A DNA stretch of 64,000 nucleotides from Hyphomicrobiaceae bacterium (GCA_008933705.1 WBUN01000025.1:1-64000), one strand, 5' to 3'; positions 33,454 to 44,101 are shown, counted from the stretch's first letter. Numbers and translations: made by a program. The notes: generated from the sequence alone by a model not told the origin.

Positions 33454-35391
33454 TCAGGCTGACTTCTTCTTGTCGTCCTTCACTTCCTCAAAGTCGGCAT
33501 CGACGACATTCTCGCCGGAGCCGTTGGGCTTCTGCTGGCCGCCGCCCGCGCCGGCATCACCGCCTGCACCGGCGCCGGGCTGGGAGCCGTACAGTGCCTC
33601 CCCGAGCTTCATCGCGGCCTGTGCCAGTGCGGTCGTCTTCGCCTTGATGGCGTCGATGTCGTCGGACTTCACGGCCTCCTTCAACTCGCTGATGGCCGAC
33701 TCGATCTTGGTCTTGTCCGCCGCAGCTACCTTCTCGCCCAGATCCTTGATCGACTTCTCGGTCGAATGGATCATGGCGTCTGCGCCGTTCTTGGCCTCGA
33801 CCAGCTCGCGCTTCTTCCTGTCCTCGTCTTTGAAGCGCTCCGCCTCATCGGTCATCTTCTTGATCTCGGCCTCGGTGAGACCGCCCGACGCCTGGATGCG
33901 GATCGACTGCTCCTTGCCGGTTGCCTTGTCCTTGGCCGACACGTGCACGATGCCGTTGGCATCGATGTCGAAAGTGACCTCGATCTGCGGCATGCCGCGC
34001 GGTGCCGGCGGGATGCCGACCAGGTCGAACTGGCCGAGCAGCTTGTTGTCGGCCGCCATCTCGCGCTCGCCCTGGGAGACGCGGATGGTCACCGCGCTCT
34101 GGCCATCCTCGGCCGTGGAGAACACCTGGCTCTTCTTGGTCGGGATAGTGGTGTTGCGGTCGATCAGCCGCGTGAACACACCGCCCAACGTCTCGATGCC
34201 GAGCGACAGCGGGGTTACATCGAGCAGCAGCACGTCCTTGACGTCGCCCTTGAGCACGCCTGCCTGAATGGCGGCGCCGACGGCAACCACCTCATCGGGG
34301 TTGACGCCCTTGTGCGGCTCCTTGCCGAATAGCTCCTTGACGATCTGCTGCACCTTGGGCATGCGCGTCATGCCGCCGACGAGCACGACCTCGTCGATGT
34401 CGGCAGCCTTGAGGCCGGCATCCTTGATGGCCTGCTGGCAGGGACCCTTGGTCTTCTCGATCAGATCGTCGACGAGGCTCTCCAGCTTGGCGCGGGTGAG
34501 CTTCATCGTCAGATGCAGCGGCGATTGCGTCTGCGGGTTCATGCTGATGAACGGCAGATTGATCTCCGTCTGCTGCGAGGACGACAGCTCAATCTTGGCC
34601 TTCTCGGACGCCTCCTTCAGGCGCTGCAGCGCGAGCTTGTCGTTCTTGAGATCGATGCCGTTCTCCTTCTTGAACTCGCTGGCGAGGTACTCGACGAGGC
34701 GCATGTCGAAATCCTCGCCGCCGAGGAACGTGTCGCCGTTGGTCGACTTGACCTCGAACACGCCGTCGCCGATCTCGAGCACGGAGATGTCGAACGTGCC
34801 GCCGCCGAGGTCGTACACCGCAATGGTGCTGTTCTGCTTCTTCTTGTCGAGGCCATAGGCGAGCGCGGCTGCGGTCGGCTCGTTGATGATGCGCAGCACC
34901 TCGAGGCCCGCAATCTTGCCGGCGTCTTTGGTGGCCTGGCGCTGAGCGTCGTTGAAGTAAGCGGGAACGGTGATGACGGCCTGCGTGACCGGCTCGCCGA
35001 GCTTGGCCTCGGCCGTCTCCTTCATCTTTTGCAGGACGTAGGCAGAAATCTGCGCCGGCGAGTACTGCTTGCCGTGCGATTCGACCCAGGCGTCGCCGTT
35101 TGGGCCCTTGATGATCTTGTAAGGGACGAGCTTCTTGTCCTTCTCCACCATTGGGTCGTCATAGCGCCGGCCGATCAGGCGCTTGATGGCGAAGAAGGTG
35201 TTGGCTGGATTGGTGACGCCCTGCCTCTTGGCAGGGAGGCCGATGAGGCGTTCGCCGTCCTCGGTGAATGCGACGATGGATGGGGTGGTGTTGGCACCTT
35301 CGGCGTTCTCCAGCACCTTCGGTTTCGTGCCCTCCATCACGGCGACGCACGAGTTCGTGGTGCCGAGGTCGATGCCGATGACTTTAGCCAT
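33454..35391 (-). CDS. dnaK: Chaperone protein DnaK (Hsp70)
   Basis: ATP-dependent chaperone, 645 aa. The start [20 protein letters not shown], the nucleotide motifs ([30 protein letters not shown]), the interdomain linker ([17 protein letters not shown]) and the substrate-binding domain are all regular. The C-terminal tail is Gly/Ala-rich and ends in EEVKDDKK, the usual bacterial form. A promoter with -35 TTGCAG and -10 TATATA lies 124 bases upstream. It is followed by dnaJ; grpE and hrcA are nearby on the same strand. Confidence 0.99.
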   Translation of the reverse strand: MAKVIGIDLGTTNSCVAVMEGTKPKVLENAEGANTTPSIVAFTEDGERLIGLPAKRQGVTNPANTFFAIKRLIGRRYDDPMVEKDKKLVPYKIIKGPNGDAWVESHGKQYSPAQISAYVLQKMKETAEAKLGEPVTQAVITVPAYFNDAQRQATKDAGKIAGLEVLRIINEPTAAALAYGLDKKKQNSTIAVYDLGGGTFDISVLEIGDGVFEVKSTNGDTFLGGEDFDMRLVEYLASEFKKENGIDLKNDKLALQRLKEASEKAKIELSSSQQTEINLPFISMNPQTQSPLHLTMKLTRAKLESLVDDLIEKTKGPCQQAIKDAGLKAADIDEVVLVGGMTRMPKVQQIVKELFGKEPHKGVNPDEVVAVGAAIQAGVLKGDVKDVLLLDVTPLSLGIETLGGVFTRLIDRNTTIPTKKSQVFSTAEDGQSAVTIRVSQGEREMAADNKLLGQFDLVGIPPAPRGMPQIEVTFDIDANGIVHVSAKDKATGKEQSIRIQASGGLTEAEIKKMTDEAERFKDEDRKKRELVEAKNGADAMIHSTEKSIKDLGEKVAAADKTKIESAISELKEAVKSDDIDAIKAKTTALAQAAMKLGEALYGSQPGAGAGGDAGAGGGQQKPNGSGENVVDADFEEVKDDKKKSA

Positions 35392-35514
35392 TCCTAAGTC
35401 CTCTTCTTTTGCGGCAGACCGTCCGGACCCAGTTGAACCCGGCGTCCGACATTCCTGAGGCCGGAAAACGGCCTACGGAAGACGGTCCCCTAGAGCTGCC
35501 ATGGTTGTGGGAGG

Positions 35515-35543
35515 TATATAGTGGGGCGTTTTCGGGGCTGCAA
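35515..35543 (-). promoter_or_regulatory. Putative dnaK promoter
   Basis: On the minus strand TTGCAG (35543-35538) and TATATA (35520-35515) are separated by exactly 17 bases, with a run of C just before the -10 region. This resembles both a sigma70 promoter and the alphaproteobacterial heat-shock form (CTTG, about 17 bases, CYTATNT). A start near 35508 would give a leader of about 117 bases for dnaK. It lies inside the longest possible alkB frame, which supports the later alkB start. Confidence 0.5.
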
Positions 35544-35582
35544 CGGGCGCAGACCATCTCTTGGCGCCTGCCGCCACCGAAG

Positions 35583-36236
35583 TTGTTAATCGATGTGCAA
35601 CGGCCACGGGAGGGTGCTGGCGAGGTGACGGACGCAGCCGGATTGCGGCACCTGCCCGGCTATCTCAACGCGCGTGAGCAAACCCTGGTTCTGCAACGTG
35701 TACGGGCGGTTATCAGCGACGCACCGCCGTTTGTCCCGCGCATGCCGCGCACCGGCAGGCCATTTTCCGTGCGCATGACCAATTGCGGGCCGCTGGGGTG
35801 GGTTTCCGACCAGGCGGGCGGCTATCGCTATCAGGCAACTCACCCGGAGACCGGGCGTCCCTGGCCCGCCATGCCGCCAATGCTGATCGATCTGTGGCGT
35901 GCTCTGACGGCCTACCCGGCCCAGCCGGAAGCTTGTTTGATCAACTTTTACGCAGCGGGCGCCCGCATGGGCGCGCACCGCGATGCGGACGAGGAGGACA
36001 AGGCCGCGCCGGTCGTCTCGATCTCGCTCGGCGACGACGCCATCTTCCATGTCGGTGGCGCTCGGCGCAACGATCCCAAGCAGCGCATCCGCCTCAGGTC
36101 GGGAGATGTGGTTGTGCTCGGCGGCGCGGCGCGCATGGCCTATCACGGCATCGACCGCATCCTGCCTGCCACCTCGCGCCTTCTCGCGGAGAGCGGGCGG
36201 ATCAACCTGACGCTGCGCAGGGTCAATAAAGCTTAG
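35583..36236 (+). CDS. alkB: AlkB-type 2-oxoglutarate/Fe(II) dioxygenase (DNA repair)
   Basis: Oxidative demethylase of 1-methyladenine and 3-methylcytosine in DNA and RNA. The family run VRMTNCGPLGWVSDQ, PWPAMPPML, the iron ligands HRDAD and YHGID, and the 2-oxoglutarate Arg in RINLTLR are all present. The start is uncertain: no in-frame ATG exists. TTG 35583 gives 217 aa, the length of E. coli AlkB (216); GTG 35625, preceded by GGGAGGG, and the far-upstream TTG 35409 are other possibilities. It is divergent from dnaK and overlaps the grpE end by four bases. Confidence 0.92.
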   Translation: MLIDVQRPREGAGEVTDAAGLRHLPGYLNAREQTLVLQRVRAVISDAPPFVPRMPRTGRPFSVRMTNCGPLGWVSDQAGGYRYQATHPETGRPWPAMPPMLIDLWRALTAYPAQPEACLINFYAAGARMGAHRDADEEDKAAPVVSISLGDDAIFHVGGARRNDPKQRIRLRSGDVVVLGGAARMAYHGIDRILPATSRLLAESGRINLTLRRVNKA

Positions 36237-36910
36237 CTGGCGCTTGCGCTTGGCGGGGCGTCGTCATTGGCCGGGCGTGGCGGCATCTGCTCGCTGCCCT
36301 GGTTCGCCTTGGGGCCGCCCTTGGCCACGCCCACCATGGCCGGCCGCAGCACCCGATCCTCGATCATGAAGCCCGCCTGGAAGACCTGCACGATCGTGCC
36401 CGCCGGCACGTCCGTGCGCTGGATTTCCATGACCGCCTGATGCAAGTGCGGGTTGAAAGGCTCGTCCTTGGGGTCGACGCGCTTTATGCCGTAGCGCTCG
36501 AGCGCATTGAGCAGCTCGCGCTCGGTCATGGTCACGCCTTCCAGGAAGCTCTTCAACGCCGAATCCTGCTCCGCCGCACCGGCTGGAACTGCATCGATCG
36601 CGCGCTGGAAGTTGTCGCCTACGGTGACGATATCGCGTGCCAGCCGCGTTATGGCGTACTTGGCCGTCTCTTCCCGCTCACGCTCCGCTCGTTTGCGGAT
36701 GTTTTCCACCTCCGCGTGGGCGCGCAGCAGCTTGTCTTTGAGATCAGCCACCTCGGCGCGCAGGCCCGCGATGATGTCGTCGTGATGCCTGGGGGCCTGC
36801 TCGGCTGGAGTTCCGATCTGGTCCGGAGGGGGGGATTTGTCAGGCGCGGAAGCCTCCGCGCCTTGTGGTGCCTTTTCGTGCTCGGGTCCGTCTTGAGGTG
36901 TATTGGCCAT
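36233..36910 (-). CDS. grpE: GrpE, nucleotide exchange factor for DnaK
   Basis: Releases ADP from DnaK (225 aa). After a disordered, acidic N-terminus (1-45) come the long dimerising helix (IIAGLRAEVADLKDKLLRAH, EVENIRKRAERE) and the C-terminal beta domain (FNPHLHQAVMEIQRTDVPAG, GFMIEDRVLRPAMVGVAKG). ATG 36910 is preceded at 7 bases by GAGAG and gives the MANTPQDG start. It lies downstream of hrcA with a 134-base gap, and ends convergently with alkB with a four-base overlap. Confidence 0.97.
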   Translation of the reverse strand: MANTPQDGPEHEKAPQGAEASAPDKSPPPDQIGTPAEQAPRHHDDIIAGLRAEVADLKDKLLRAHAEVENIRKRAEREREETAKYAITRLARDIVTVGDNFQRAIDAVPAGAAEQDSALKSFLEGVTMTERELLNALERYGIKRVDPKDEPFNPHLHQAVMEIQRTDVPAGTIVQVFQAGFMIEDRVLRPAMVGVAKGGPKANQGSEQMPPRPANDDAPPSASAS

Positions 36911-37044
36911 GGTCATCTCTCGCGATCTGGCCCGCGATATCGATCTTCGCGCCCGCCGTTGGCTCTGCAAAACGCGACCGGAAATCCAGCAGCCGGCCAG
37001 GGTCTTAAGAGCCCCGCCCGATATCATGCAGCAAGGGGGAAAAA

Positions 37045-38136
37045 TCAAGTCAACATGCGACCGATGAGCTTGGCCGTATAGTCAACCATGGGGATGATAC
37101 GTGCATAATTGAGGCGCGTCGGCCCGATCACGCCGAGCACACCCACGATTTTGCTCCGTTTGTCCTCAAACGGAGCAACGATCAGGGACGAGCCGGACAG
37201 CGAGAACAGCTTGTTCTCAGAGCCGATAAAAATGTGCACGCCGTCGCCCCGTTCGGCGAGTCCCAGAAGCTGTACCAGGTCGCGTTTGGATTCCAGATCC
37301 TCGAACAGCCGGCGGATGCGCTCCAGGTTCTCCAGCCCATCCACGTCGATGAGCAGGTTGGCCTGCCCCCGCACGATCAGGCTCTTCTGATCTCCTGCCG
37401 CCCCCGACCAGGTGGCAAGCCCGGCCTCGATTACCTTCTGGGTTAGCTGATCGAGCTCGGCCTTGGCGCTGGCGAGCTCGTTCTCGATCTGCGCCTTGGC
37501 TTCGTCGAGGGTCAGCCCGCGTATGCGCGCGTTGAGATAGTTGGCCGCCTCGACCAGGCTCGACGGCGTGAGACCTGCCGGGAGAGAGATGACGCGGTTC
37601 TCGACGTGTTGATTGTCGCCGACGAGAACAACCAGTGCCTTGCCTGGCTCGAGCTGCACGAATTCGATGTGCTTGAGCCTGCTCACCTGCTTGTCGGTCA
37701 GCACCACGCCGGCGCAGTGTGACAGGCCCGAGATCATCTCCCCGGCTTCGGTCAGCACCTGCTCCATCGATTTCTCGCGCATGATGCCGATCTGGGCCTC
37801 GATCTGGCGCCGCTCCTCGTCGGTCAGGTCGCCAAGCTCCAGGAGGCCGTCGACGAACAGCCGGAGGCCCGTTTCGGTCGGCAGACGCCCGGCCGAGGTG
37901 TGGGGTGCGTAGATGAAGCCCAGATGCTCGAGATCCGACATGACGTTGCGGATCGAGGCCGGAGACAGCGCCATCGGCAGGTGCCGCGACAAGTTGCGCG
38001 AGCCGACGGGTTCGCCGGTGGCGAGATAGGTCTCCACGATGTGGCGAAAGATGGTGCGCGAGCGCTCGTTGAGCTTTTGCAGCTCGGACAGGCTCTCGAT
38101 CGAGCTGGGGCGACTGAACGGCTTGTCTCTGTTCAT
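37045..38136 (-). CDS. hrcA: Heat-inducible transcription repressor HrcA
   Basis: Repressor of class I heat-shock operons, which binds CIRCE elements and is kept active by GroEL (363 aa). An N-terminal winged helix ([39 protein letters not shown]) is followed by the GAF-like and dimerisation domains ([37 protein letters not shown]). I found no CIRCE (TTAGCACTC-N9-GAGTGCTAA) near hrcA, grpE or dnaK, in keeping with the alphaproteobacterial habit of limiting it to groESL. It is divergent from rph. Confidence 0.97.
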   Translation of the reverse strand: MNRDKPFSRPSSIESLSELQKLNERSRTIFRHIVETYLATGEPVGSRNLSRHLPMALSPASIRNVMSDLEHLGFIYAPHTSAGRLPTETGLRLFVDGLLELGDLTDEERRQIEAQIGIMREKSMEQVLTEAGEMISGLSHCAGVVLTDKQVSRLKHIEFVQLEPGKALVVLVGDNQHVENRVISLPAGLTPSSLVEAANYLNARIRGLTLDEAKAQIENELASAKAELDQLTQKVIEAGLATWSGAAGDQKSLIVRGQANLLIDVDGLENLERIRRLFEDLESKRDLVQLLGLAERGDGVHIFIGSENKLFSLSGSSLIVAPFEDKRSKIVGVLGVIGPTRLNYARIIPMVDYTAKLIGRMLT

Positions 38137-38306
38137 GCGGGTTGTAGAATCGGGTTTCTGTCCATGGGCTTAACACTGAATCTAGGGTGAAGCCTCCGCT
38201 GCCGTCAAACTCTGCACCTGCCCCGGCGCTTTTCGCGGTTGAAGCCAGGCATGGGCTCGCCTAGGGTGCGCCCGCATTCAACTCAACGCGAGCATCGACC
38301 ATCGCC

Positions 38307-39020
38307 ATGCGTCCCTCCAAGCGCAAGCCCGACGAGCTTCGCCGCGTCAGCATCGAGCGAGCGGTGTCTATGCACGCTGAAGGCTCCTGCCTGATCAAGT
38401 TCGGCAATACCCATGTGCTGTGCACGGCAAGCCTGGAGGAGCGCATTCCGCCGTGGCTGAAAGGGCAGGGTCGCGGCTGGGTGACGGCAGAGTACGGCAT
38501 GCTGCCCCGTGCCACCACCGAGCGCACCCGCCGCGAGGCGACCGTTGGTCATCCCTCCGGGCGGACACAGGAGATCCAGCGCCTGATCGGCCGCGCGCTG
38601 CGCGCCGTCGTCGATTTGCCGAAGCTCGGCGAGCGCCAGATCTCCGTCGACTGCGATGTGATCCAGGCCGATGGCGGTACGCGCACGGCGTCGATTACCG
38701 GCGCCTGGGTGGCGCTGCACGACTGCCTCAAGTGGATGCAAACCCGTGATATGATTCGGGACGGCGTGCTGCGCGACCACGTCGCTGCGGTATCCTGCGG
38801 GCTCTACAAAGGCACCGCCGTTCTCGACCTGGACTATCCGGAGGATTCCTCTGCCGATGCCGATGCCAACTTCGTCATGACCGGCTCGGGCGGCATCGTC
38901 GAAGTTCAAGGCACGGCCGAGACTGTGCCCTTCACGCAGGAGGGCTTCGATCAGCTGATGGCTCTTGCCCGCAAGGGCATTGCCGAGCTCATCTCGCTGC
39001 AGAAGCTGACGGTGGCATGA
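38307..39020 (+). CDS. rph: Ribonuclease PH
   Basis: Phosphate-dependent 3'-exonuclease that trims tRNA precursors (237 aa). All core regions are present: [76 protein letters not shown] and the closing [17 protein letters not shown]. It is divergent from hrcA, an order conserved in Alphaproteobacteria. Its stop overlaps the start of a VOC gene by four bases, beginning a chain of overlapping genes that continues to hemW. Confidence 0.98.
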   Translation: MRPSKRKPDELRRVSIERAVSMHAEGSCLIKFGNTHVLCTASLEERIPPWLKGQGRGWVTAEYGMLPRATTERTRREATVGHPSGRTQEIQRLIGRALRAVVDLPKLGERQISVDCDVIQADGGTRTASITGAWVALHDCLKWMQTRDMIRDGVLRDHVAAVSCGLYKGTAVLDLDYPEDSSADADANFVMTGSGGIVEVQGTAETVPFTQEGFDQLMALARKGIAELISLQKLTVA

Positions 39021-39427
39021 CACCCTCGGGTGTGCTGGAAACGGTGCTCTACGCCAAGGATCTCGATGCGGCCGAGGCCTTCTACCGCGATGTTCTGGGC
39101 CTTGAGCCTTTCGCCAAGTCGGACGGCCGGCATCTCTTCTACCGCTGCGGCGAACAAGTGCTCCTGATCTTCAATCCCGACGCAACCAAGATACCGCCGG
39201 GACCGGGCTCGTTGCCCGTGCCGCCGCACGGTGCCACTGGTGAGGGTCATGTCTGCTTTCGCGCTTCAGCGGCCGAGCTCGATGACTGGCGTCGGCTCCT
39301 GGAGCACAAAGGCATTGTGATCGAGGCCGACTTCGAGTGGCCCAAAGGCGGCCGGTCGATCTACTTCCGCGATCCGGCCGGAAACTGCCTGGAGTTCGCC
39401 GAGCCGCGCATTTGGGGCCTCGCCTGA
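39017..39427 (+). CDS. VOC-family protein coupled to rph and rdgB
   Basis: Single VOC domain of 136 aa: [20 protein letters not shown], then [20 protein letters not shown] and [20 protein letters not shown], with the His, Glu metal-ligand pattern of glyoxalase and fosfomycin-resistance relatives. Its ATG overlaps the rph stop (ATGA) and its stop overlaps the rdgB start (TGATG), so it is translated as part of that operon. Its role there is not known; a link to removal of damaged nucleotides or aldehydes is speculation. Confidence 0.88.
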   Translation: MTPSGVLETVLYAKDLDAAEAFYRDVLGLEPFAKSDGRHLFYRCGEQVLLIFNPDATKIPPGPGSLPVPPHGATGEGHVCFRASAAELDDWRRLLEHKGIVIEADFEWPKGGRSIYFRDPAGNCLEFAEPRIWGLA

Positions 39428-40047
39428 TGCGCCGTCTCATCCGCGGCACGCGTCTTGTCGTGGCCAGTCACAATGTCGGCAAGGTGCGTGAGATCCGGGA
39501 TCTCGTCGCCCCGCATGGCCTCGATGTCGTGTCGGCCGGCGATCTCGGTCTGCCCGAACCAGAGGAGACGGGGGCAACATTCGCGGCCAATGCCACGCTG
39601 AAGGCGCTCGCCGCGGCAAGAGGCTCCCTGCTCCCGGCGCTGGCAGACGATTCAGGGCTGGAAGTCGACGAGCTGGGCGGTGCGCCCGGCATCCACTCCG
39701 CCCGCTGGGCCGGCCCTTCCAAGGATTTCCGCATGGCCATGCAGCGCGTGGCCGACGAGCTGCGCGCCCGGAGCGGGTGGGTGTCGCCCGGCCCCCGCGC
39801 CAATTTTGTCTGCGTGCTCTGCCTTGCCTGGCCAGATGGGGAAACCCGGCTATTCGAAGGCAGAGTTTACGGTCGCCTCGCCTGGCCGCCACGCGGGACC
39901 AAGGGTTTCGGCTATGATCCGATATTCGTCGCCGATGGTGAGACGCTCACGTTTGGCGAGATGGAGCCCGACAGGAAGCATGCCCTCTCTCACCGCGCCC
40001 GCGCTTTCGAGCTGTTTGCCCGCTCCTGCCTCGGCGAGGGCGGATGA
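39427..40047 (+). CDS. rdgB: XTP/dITP diphosphatase (RdgB/HAM1)
   Basis: House-cleaning pyrophosphatase that removes dITP and XTP from the nucleotide pool (206 aa from ATG 39427). The N-terminal [17 protein letters not shown] binds substrate; [34 protein letters not shown] and [11 protein letters not shown] are conserved. The TGATG overlap with the VOC stop decides the start; the longer frame is a shadow. It shares its last 68 bases with the start of hemW. Confidence 0.97.
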   Translation: MRRLIRGTRLVVASHNVGKVREIRDLVAPHGLDVVSAGDLGLPEPEETGATFAANATLKALAAARGSLLPALADDSGLEVDELGGAPGIHSARWAGPSKDFRMAMQRVADELRARSGWVSPGPRANFVCVLCLAWPDGETRLFEGRVYGRLAWPPRGTKGFGYDPIFVADGETLTFGEMEPDRKHALSHRARAFELFARSCLGEGG

Positions 40048-41215
40048 CGGCGCAGGGTTCGGCATTTATGTGCATTGGCCGTTCTGTGCGTCCAAGTGCC
40101 CGTATTGCGACTTCAACAGCCATGTGCGCGCCGACGGAATCGACGAGGCGCGCTTTCTCCGCGCCTACCTTGCCGAGCTGCAACATTGGGCGCACCTCGT
40201 GCCGGGTCGAGCCGTCGGCAGCATCTTCTTCGGCGGCGGCACGCCTTCCTTGATGTCGCCCGGCGCAGTTGGCGCCATCCTCGACGAGATCGGTCGCCTG
40301 TGGGCTGTCGATGCAGACGCCGAGGTGACGCTTGAGGCCAATCCGTCGAGCGTGGAGGCTGAGCGTTTTCGCGGCTACCGAGGAGCCGGCGTGAACCGTG
40401 TCTCGCTCGGCGTGCAGTCGTTCAATGATGCCGACCTGCGCGCCCTGGGTCGCTTGCATTCGGTAGACGAGGCGCGTGCTGCGATCGCCGTGGCGGCGCG
40501 CATCTTTGAGCGCTTCTCCTTCGATCTCATCTACGCCCGCCCCGGTCAGACGCCGGACTCATGGTGCAGCGAGCTGGCCCAGGCCCTTGACCTCGGCAGC
40601 CGGCACCTGTCCCTCTATCAGCTGACCATCGAGCCGGAGACGCCATTTGCGGCCCTGCACATGCGTGGCAGGCTGGCCGTGCCGGAAGCGGACCTGGCCC
40701 ACGCCTTCTACGAGATCACGCAGGAAGCGACGGAGCGCGCGGGCTTGCCGGCCTACGAGGTCTCCAATCACGCGGCGCCGGGTGAGGAATGCCGGCACAA
40801 TCTGCTCTATTGGCGCTACGGAGAGTACGTCGGCATCGGCGCCGGCGCACACGGCAGGCTCGTGATCGGTGGTGTGCGCCACGCGACGATGACGGAGCGG
40901 AAGCCGGAGCGGTGGGCCGCACTGGTAGAGGGCGAGGGCCACGGCGCCATCGAATACACGGCGTTGAGCCGGGCCGAACAGGCGGATGAGGCCCTGCTCA
41001 TGGGTTTGCGCCTTTCCGAAGGCCTCGATCTGTCCCGCCTTGCCGCCGTCAGCGGTGTCGTCCCGCGCGAGCAGGCTGTCACCGAGCTGGTGGGCCTGGG
41101 CTTGCTGGAGCCGTGCGGGGCCAACCGGCTGCGCGCGGCCAGGCCCGGCCGGTTGGTGCTCAACGAGCTGGTATTGCGGCTGGCCTCATCGCTCGAGCCG
41201 GCTTCAGCGGCCTGA
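39980..41215 (+). CDS. hemW: HemW-like radical SAM protein
   Basis: Radical SAM protein related to coproporphyrinogen III dehydrogenase; characterised HemW proteins act as heme chaperones rather than oxidases (411 aa). The cluster motif [11 protein letters not shown] shows the CxxxCxxC cysteines, GGGTPSL and LEANPSSVE are present, and a HemN-type C-terminal domain follows. AGGAAG before ATG 39980 supports this start, which overlaps rdgB by 68 bases. The much longer frame upstream is a shadow of rdgB. It ends 7 bases from a convergent lipoprotein gene. Confidence 0.94.
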   Translation: MPSLTAPALSSCLPAPASARADDGAGFGIYVHWPFCASKCPYCDFNSHVRADGIDEARFLRAYLAELQHWAHLVPGRAVGSIFFGGGTPSLMSPGAVGAILDEIGRLWAVDADAEVTLEANPSSVEAERFRGYRGAGVNRVSLGVQSFNDADLRALGRLHSVDEARAAIAVAARIFERFSFDLIYARPGQTPDSWCSELAQALDLGSRHLSLYQLTIEPETPFAALHMRGRLAVPEADLAHAFYEITQEATERAGLPAYEVSNHAAPGEECRHNLLYWRYGEYVGIGAGAHGRLVIGGVRHATMTERKPERWAALVEGEGHGAIEYTALSRAEQADEALLMGLRLSEGLDLSRLAAVSGVVPREQAVTELVGLGLLEPCGANRLRAARPGRLVLNELVLRLASSLEPASAA

Positions 41216-41222
41216 CAGGCGC

Positions 41223-42509
41223 TCAGTTCGGATTGAAGTTGAAGAAGGCGCGCGGGAAGCTCGATGTTGCGCCCGTAACTGAGGCTGGCGGCCCTGGTTG
41301 CGGGCTTGCCGGTGCATCCACGACCCCGGCGCCGAATTTCTGCACCTCGAGGATCGCCAGCGACCGGTCGGTGGTGCCGTCCGGCAGTAAGCGGAATGCA
41401 CCGTCCGCTCCGGTGAAGCCCGTCGCCCGTGTCAGCGCGCTTGGCGCATAGCGCTGGCCGTCCGCCCCTGTCGACAGCGCGATCGCCAGGCTCATGGCAT
41501 CGAAGGCGAGGCTGGCGATGCGCGGCGGCGCCTGGCCATAGCTCTTGGCAAACCTCTGCGAGAAATCGTTCCAGCCGCGCGGGTCAGGAGCGGGGTACCA
41601 GGCGCCGACAAGGCGGGCATCCCGCCCGGCGTTTGCGTAGTCCATGCCGCCTGTGCCGAGCACCCTGACCTTTGCCGTGTCGATCTCCGCTTGCGGCAGC
41701 AGGCGACCGATCATCTCCAGGTTCTCCTGGGCGCCCGGCAGGAACAGAGCATCGATCGGGGTGCCATCCGCCTCTGCCGTGCGGATGGCCGCGCTGACCC
41801 GGCGCATTGGCTCCAGCATGCCGTTGGCGGACGGCGGATAGGTCTCGAGCGCGACGATGGTGCCCTTGGCGTGGCTCACCGCGTCTTTGAAGGCGGCTTC
41901 GGCAATCTTTCCGAACACATCCTCCGGGATCAGCGCGGCGAAGCGGCGTTTGCCTTGCTCGGCAGCGTAGGTCACGATGCGGCGAACCTCGGGCGCCGGC
42001 TGGAAGCTCAGGAGAAAGACGCCGTTGCCGGCGACCTGACGGTCGTTGGAGAAGGCGATGACCGGGACGTTCGCCTGGCGTGCAACGGGCGCAACGGCTG
42101 TGACGGATTTGGCGAACAGTGGTCCGAGGATCAGCGTTGCCCCGCCCTTTACCGCCTCCTCAGCAGCGGCCCGCGCGCCATCCGGCGTGCCCTTGTCGTC
42201 CTTGACGATCAACTGCAGGTTGGGGTTGTCGCGCTCAAACAGCGCCAGCTCGGCGGCCTGCTTCAGGCTCTTGCCGATCAGGCCGGGGTGACCCGCCGCG
42301 GACAGAGGTACGATCAGCGCGACCTTGATCGCGGGACCCTTCTTGTCCTTGACCGGGGCCTCCGACTGCACCGGTGCCTGCTCTGGCAGGCTGCCCGGAC
42401 CGCTGGCGGTACAGGCAGGGAGCAGTCCGCACACCAGAGCCGCGAGACCCGCACCCGCTCTGCGCATGATCGAACGCCTAGTCTCAAGCCTGGTGTGTGG
42501 GGCCGTCAT
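41223..42509 (-). CDS. LpoA-like penicillin-binding-protein activator lipoprotein
   Basis: Periplasmic lipoprotein (428 aa) of the LppC/LpoA group, with a periplasmic-binding-protein type I fold. The lipobox LLPAC gives Cys33 as the lipidated residue after the basic start TRRSIMRRAG. The fold begins KVALIVPLSAAGHPGLIGKS and continues with LILGPLFAKSVTAVAPVAR and VIAFSNDRQVAG. E. coli LpoA activates PBP1a; whether this shorter alphaproteobacterial form does so is unknown. ATG 42467 is an alternative start that leaves a shorter signal. It lies convergent to hemW and divergent from rsmI. Confidence 0.88.
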   Translation of the reverse strand: MTAPHTRLETRRSIMRRAGAGLAALVCGLLPACTASGPGSLPEQAPVQSEAPVKDKKGPAIKVALIVPLSAAGHPGLIGKSLKQAAELALFERDNPNLQLIVKDDKGTPDGARAAAEEAVKGGATLILGPLFAKSVTAVAPVARQANVPVIAFSNDRQVAGNGVFLLSFQPAPEVRRIVTYAAEQGKRRFAALIPEDVFGKIAEAAFKDAVSHAKGTIVALETYPPSANGMLEPMRRVSAAIRTAEADGTPIDALFLPGAQENLEMIGRLLPQAEIDTAKVRVLGTGGMDYANAGRDARLVGAWYPAPDPRGWNDFSQRFAKSYGQAPPRIASLAFDAMSLAIALSTGADGQRYAPSALTRATGFTGADGAFRLLPDGTTDRSLAILEVQKFGAGVVDAPASPQPGPPASVTGATSSFPRAFFNFNPN

Positions 42510-42680
42510 CGGCGCCCAAACCCGTCCATGCGATTTCTCCCGCGAATCGTCAAAGTTGGTAACCCGGGTAGCAAGGCAGGACCAGGGCAAAACCGCAACT
42601 CGTGGTGAATTTCGGCTGGCGCCTGTCACTGCCCGCGCCCATAACCATAGCGCAATCTGACAGAGACGGTTGATGGCCTG

Positions 42681-43586
42681 ATGGCATCGGATGCGGAACA
42701 TGGATCGGCGCGCCGTGCCGTTGAAGTGCTGGCGAAACTCCTCGCCGAGCCGCTTCCGGCGGGGCTCTACCTCGTCGCCACGCCGATCGGCAACCTGGCT
42801 GATATCACGCTGCGCGCCCTTTCTGTTCTGGAGCGGGCCGGCATCGTCTATTGCGAGGATACGCGGCATAGCCGAACGCTGCTGGCTCACTACGGTATCG
42901 CCCAGCAGCTTCGCCCCTATCACGAGCACAACGGCGAGCGTGAGCGCCCGCACATCCTCGCCGCACTGGCTGCCGGCAAATCCGTGGCGGTCATAAGTGA
43001 TGCCGGCACGCCGCTCATCTCGGACCCGGGATACAAGCTGGTGCGGGAGGCGATTGCAGCGGGGCACGCCGTGACCAGCCTGCCGGGGCCTTCAGCGGTG
43101 CTGACGGCACTGGCCGTGGCCGGTATCGCCACGGATGCATTCCTGTTCGCGGGCTTTCTGCCCCCGCGCCAGGGTGCGCGCCGCACGCGCCTTGCCGAGC
43201 TCAGGGCGGTGCCGGCGACCCTTGTGCTGTTCGAGGCACCCTCGCGCCTCGCCGGGAGCCTTGACGATATCGCTGCCGTGCTCGGGGATCGGGAGGCGGC
43301 GGTGGCGCGTGAGTTGACGAAACTGCACGAGGATGTGAGGCGCGGCACTCCGGCAGAGCTATCGCAATGGGCAGCCGAAAGCGCGCCGCGCGGCGAGATG
43401 GTCATTCTCGTCGGCCCGCCTGTCATGGTCGATGTGCCGGATGAGACGATCACCGCGCGCCTCGAACGGATGCTTTCCGAGTTGAGCCTGCGCGATGCGG
43501 CCAAGGCGGTTGCCGATGAGCTTGGCGTACCCAAGGGGCGCGTCTACGATCTGGGGCTTGCCTTGAAACGCAGCCAAGCCGGTTAG
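42681..43586 (+). CDS. rsmI: 16S rRNA (cytidine-1402-2'-O)-methyltransferase
   Basis: Methylates the ribose of C1402 at the ribosomal P site (301 aa). Family motifs: LYLVATPIGNLADITLRAL, YCEDTRHSRTLL, VISDAGTPLISDPGYKLV, TSLPGPSAVLTALAVAG, and a C-terminal helix-turn-helix-like segment ending VPKGRVYDLGLALKRS. It belongs to the tetrapyrrole-methylase fold. It heads an rsmI-yraN-gshB run that is conserved in Alphaproteobacteria; only 3 bases separate it from yraN. Confidence 0.97.
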   Translation: MASDAEHGSARRAVEVLAKLLAEPLPAGLYLVATPIGNLADITLRALSVLERAGIVYCEDTRHSRTLLAHYGIAQQLRPYHEHNGERERPHILAALAAGKSVAVISDAGTPLISDPGYKLVREAIAAGHAVTSLPGPSAVLTALAVAGIATDAFLFAGFLPPRQGARRTRLAELRAVPATLVLFEAPSRLAGSLDDIAAVLGDREAAVARELTKLHEDVRRGTPAELSQWAAESAPRGEMVILVGPPVMVDVPDETITARLERMLSELSLRDAAKAVADELGVPKGRVYDLGLALKRSQAG

Positions 43587-43589
43587 CCC

Positions 43590-43991
43590 ATGGCCACGAC
43601 CGACGAGCATGCCCAGCGCGTCGCCCGCTATCGTCGCGGCCGGTGGTCGGAATGGATCGCGGCCGCCGCCCTGATGGCGCGGGGATACCGAGTGCTTGTC
43701 CGCCGCTGCCGGACGCCCTACGGCGAGATCGATCTGATCGCCGTGCGTGGCCGCCGTCTCGCGTTCGTCGAGGTCAAGCGACGCACGACGCGGGCGGAGG
43801 GTCAAGCGGCAATCACGCCGCGGCAGGCCCAGCGCATCGCCCGGGCTGCCGAGTTCTGGATCAGCCGCCATCCCGCCCTTCGGGACTATGAGCGGGGTCT
43901 CGATGCCATGCTGGTGACACCGGGTCGGCTGCCTCAGTACCTGCCGGATGCGTTGCACATGGCGCCTTCCGGGCCCCGCAATTGGCGTTGA
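43590..43991 (+). CDS. yraN: YraN family (UPF0102) nuclease-like protein
   Basis: Restriction-endonuclease-like protein of 133 aa whose role is not settled, often linked to recombination or repair. The catalytic pattern is kept: YGEIDLIAVRGRRLAFVEVK (Glu-x-Asp, then Glu-x-Lys), preceded by the helix RGRWSEWIAAAALMARGYRV with its conserved Glu. Start and length fit the family. It is the middle gene of the rsmI-yraN-gshB run. Confidence 0.95.
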   Translation: MATTDEHAQRVARYRRGRWSEWIAAAALMARGYRVLVRRCRTPYGEIDLIAVRGRRLAFVEVKRRTTRAEGQAAITPRQAQRIARAAEFWISRHPALRDYERGLDAMLVTPGRLPQYLPDALHMAPSGPRNWR

Positions 43992-44101
43992 CACCTCCGG
44001 TGCGAAGCCGTTTGCATGGCGCCAGCAGCCGCGTGCATTGATCCGGTGGCAGCGTTAGAGATTTGAGCCCGAGACAGAATTCCAAGGAGCTTGCACGGCG
44101 C

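Noticed and set aside
38137-38306. CIRCE element before hrcA
   Set aside because: I looked for TTAGCACTC-N9-GAGTGCTAA in the hrcA-rph, grpE and dnaK leaders and found no match.
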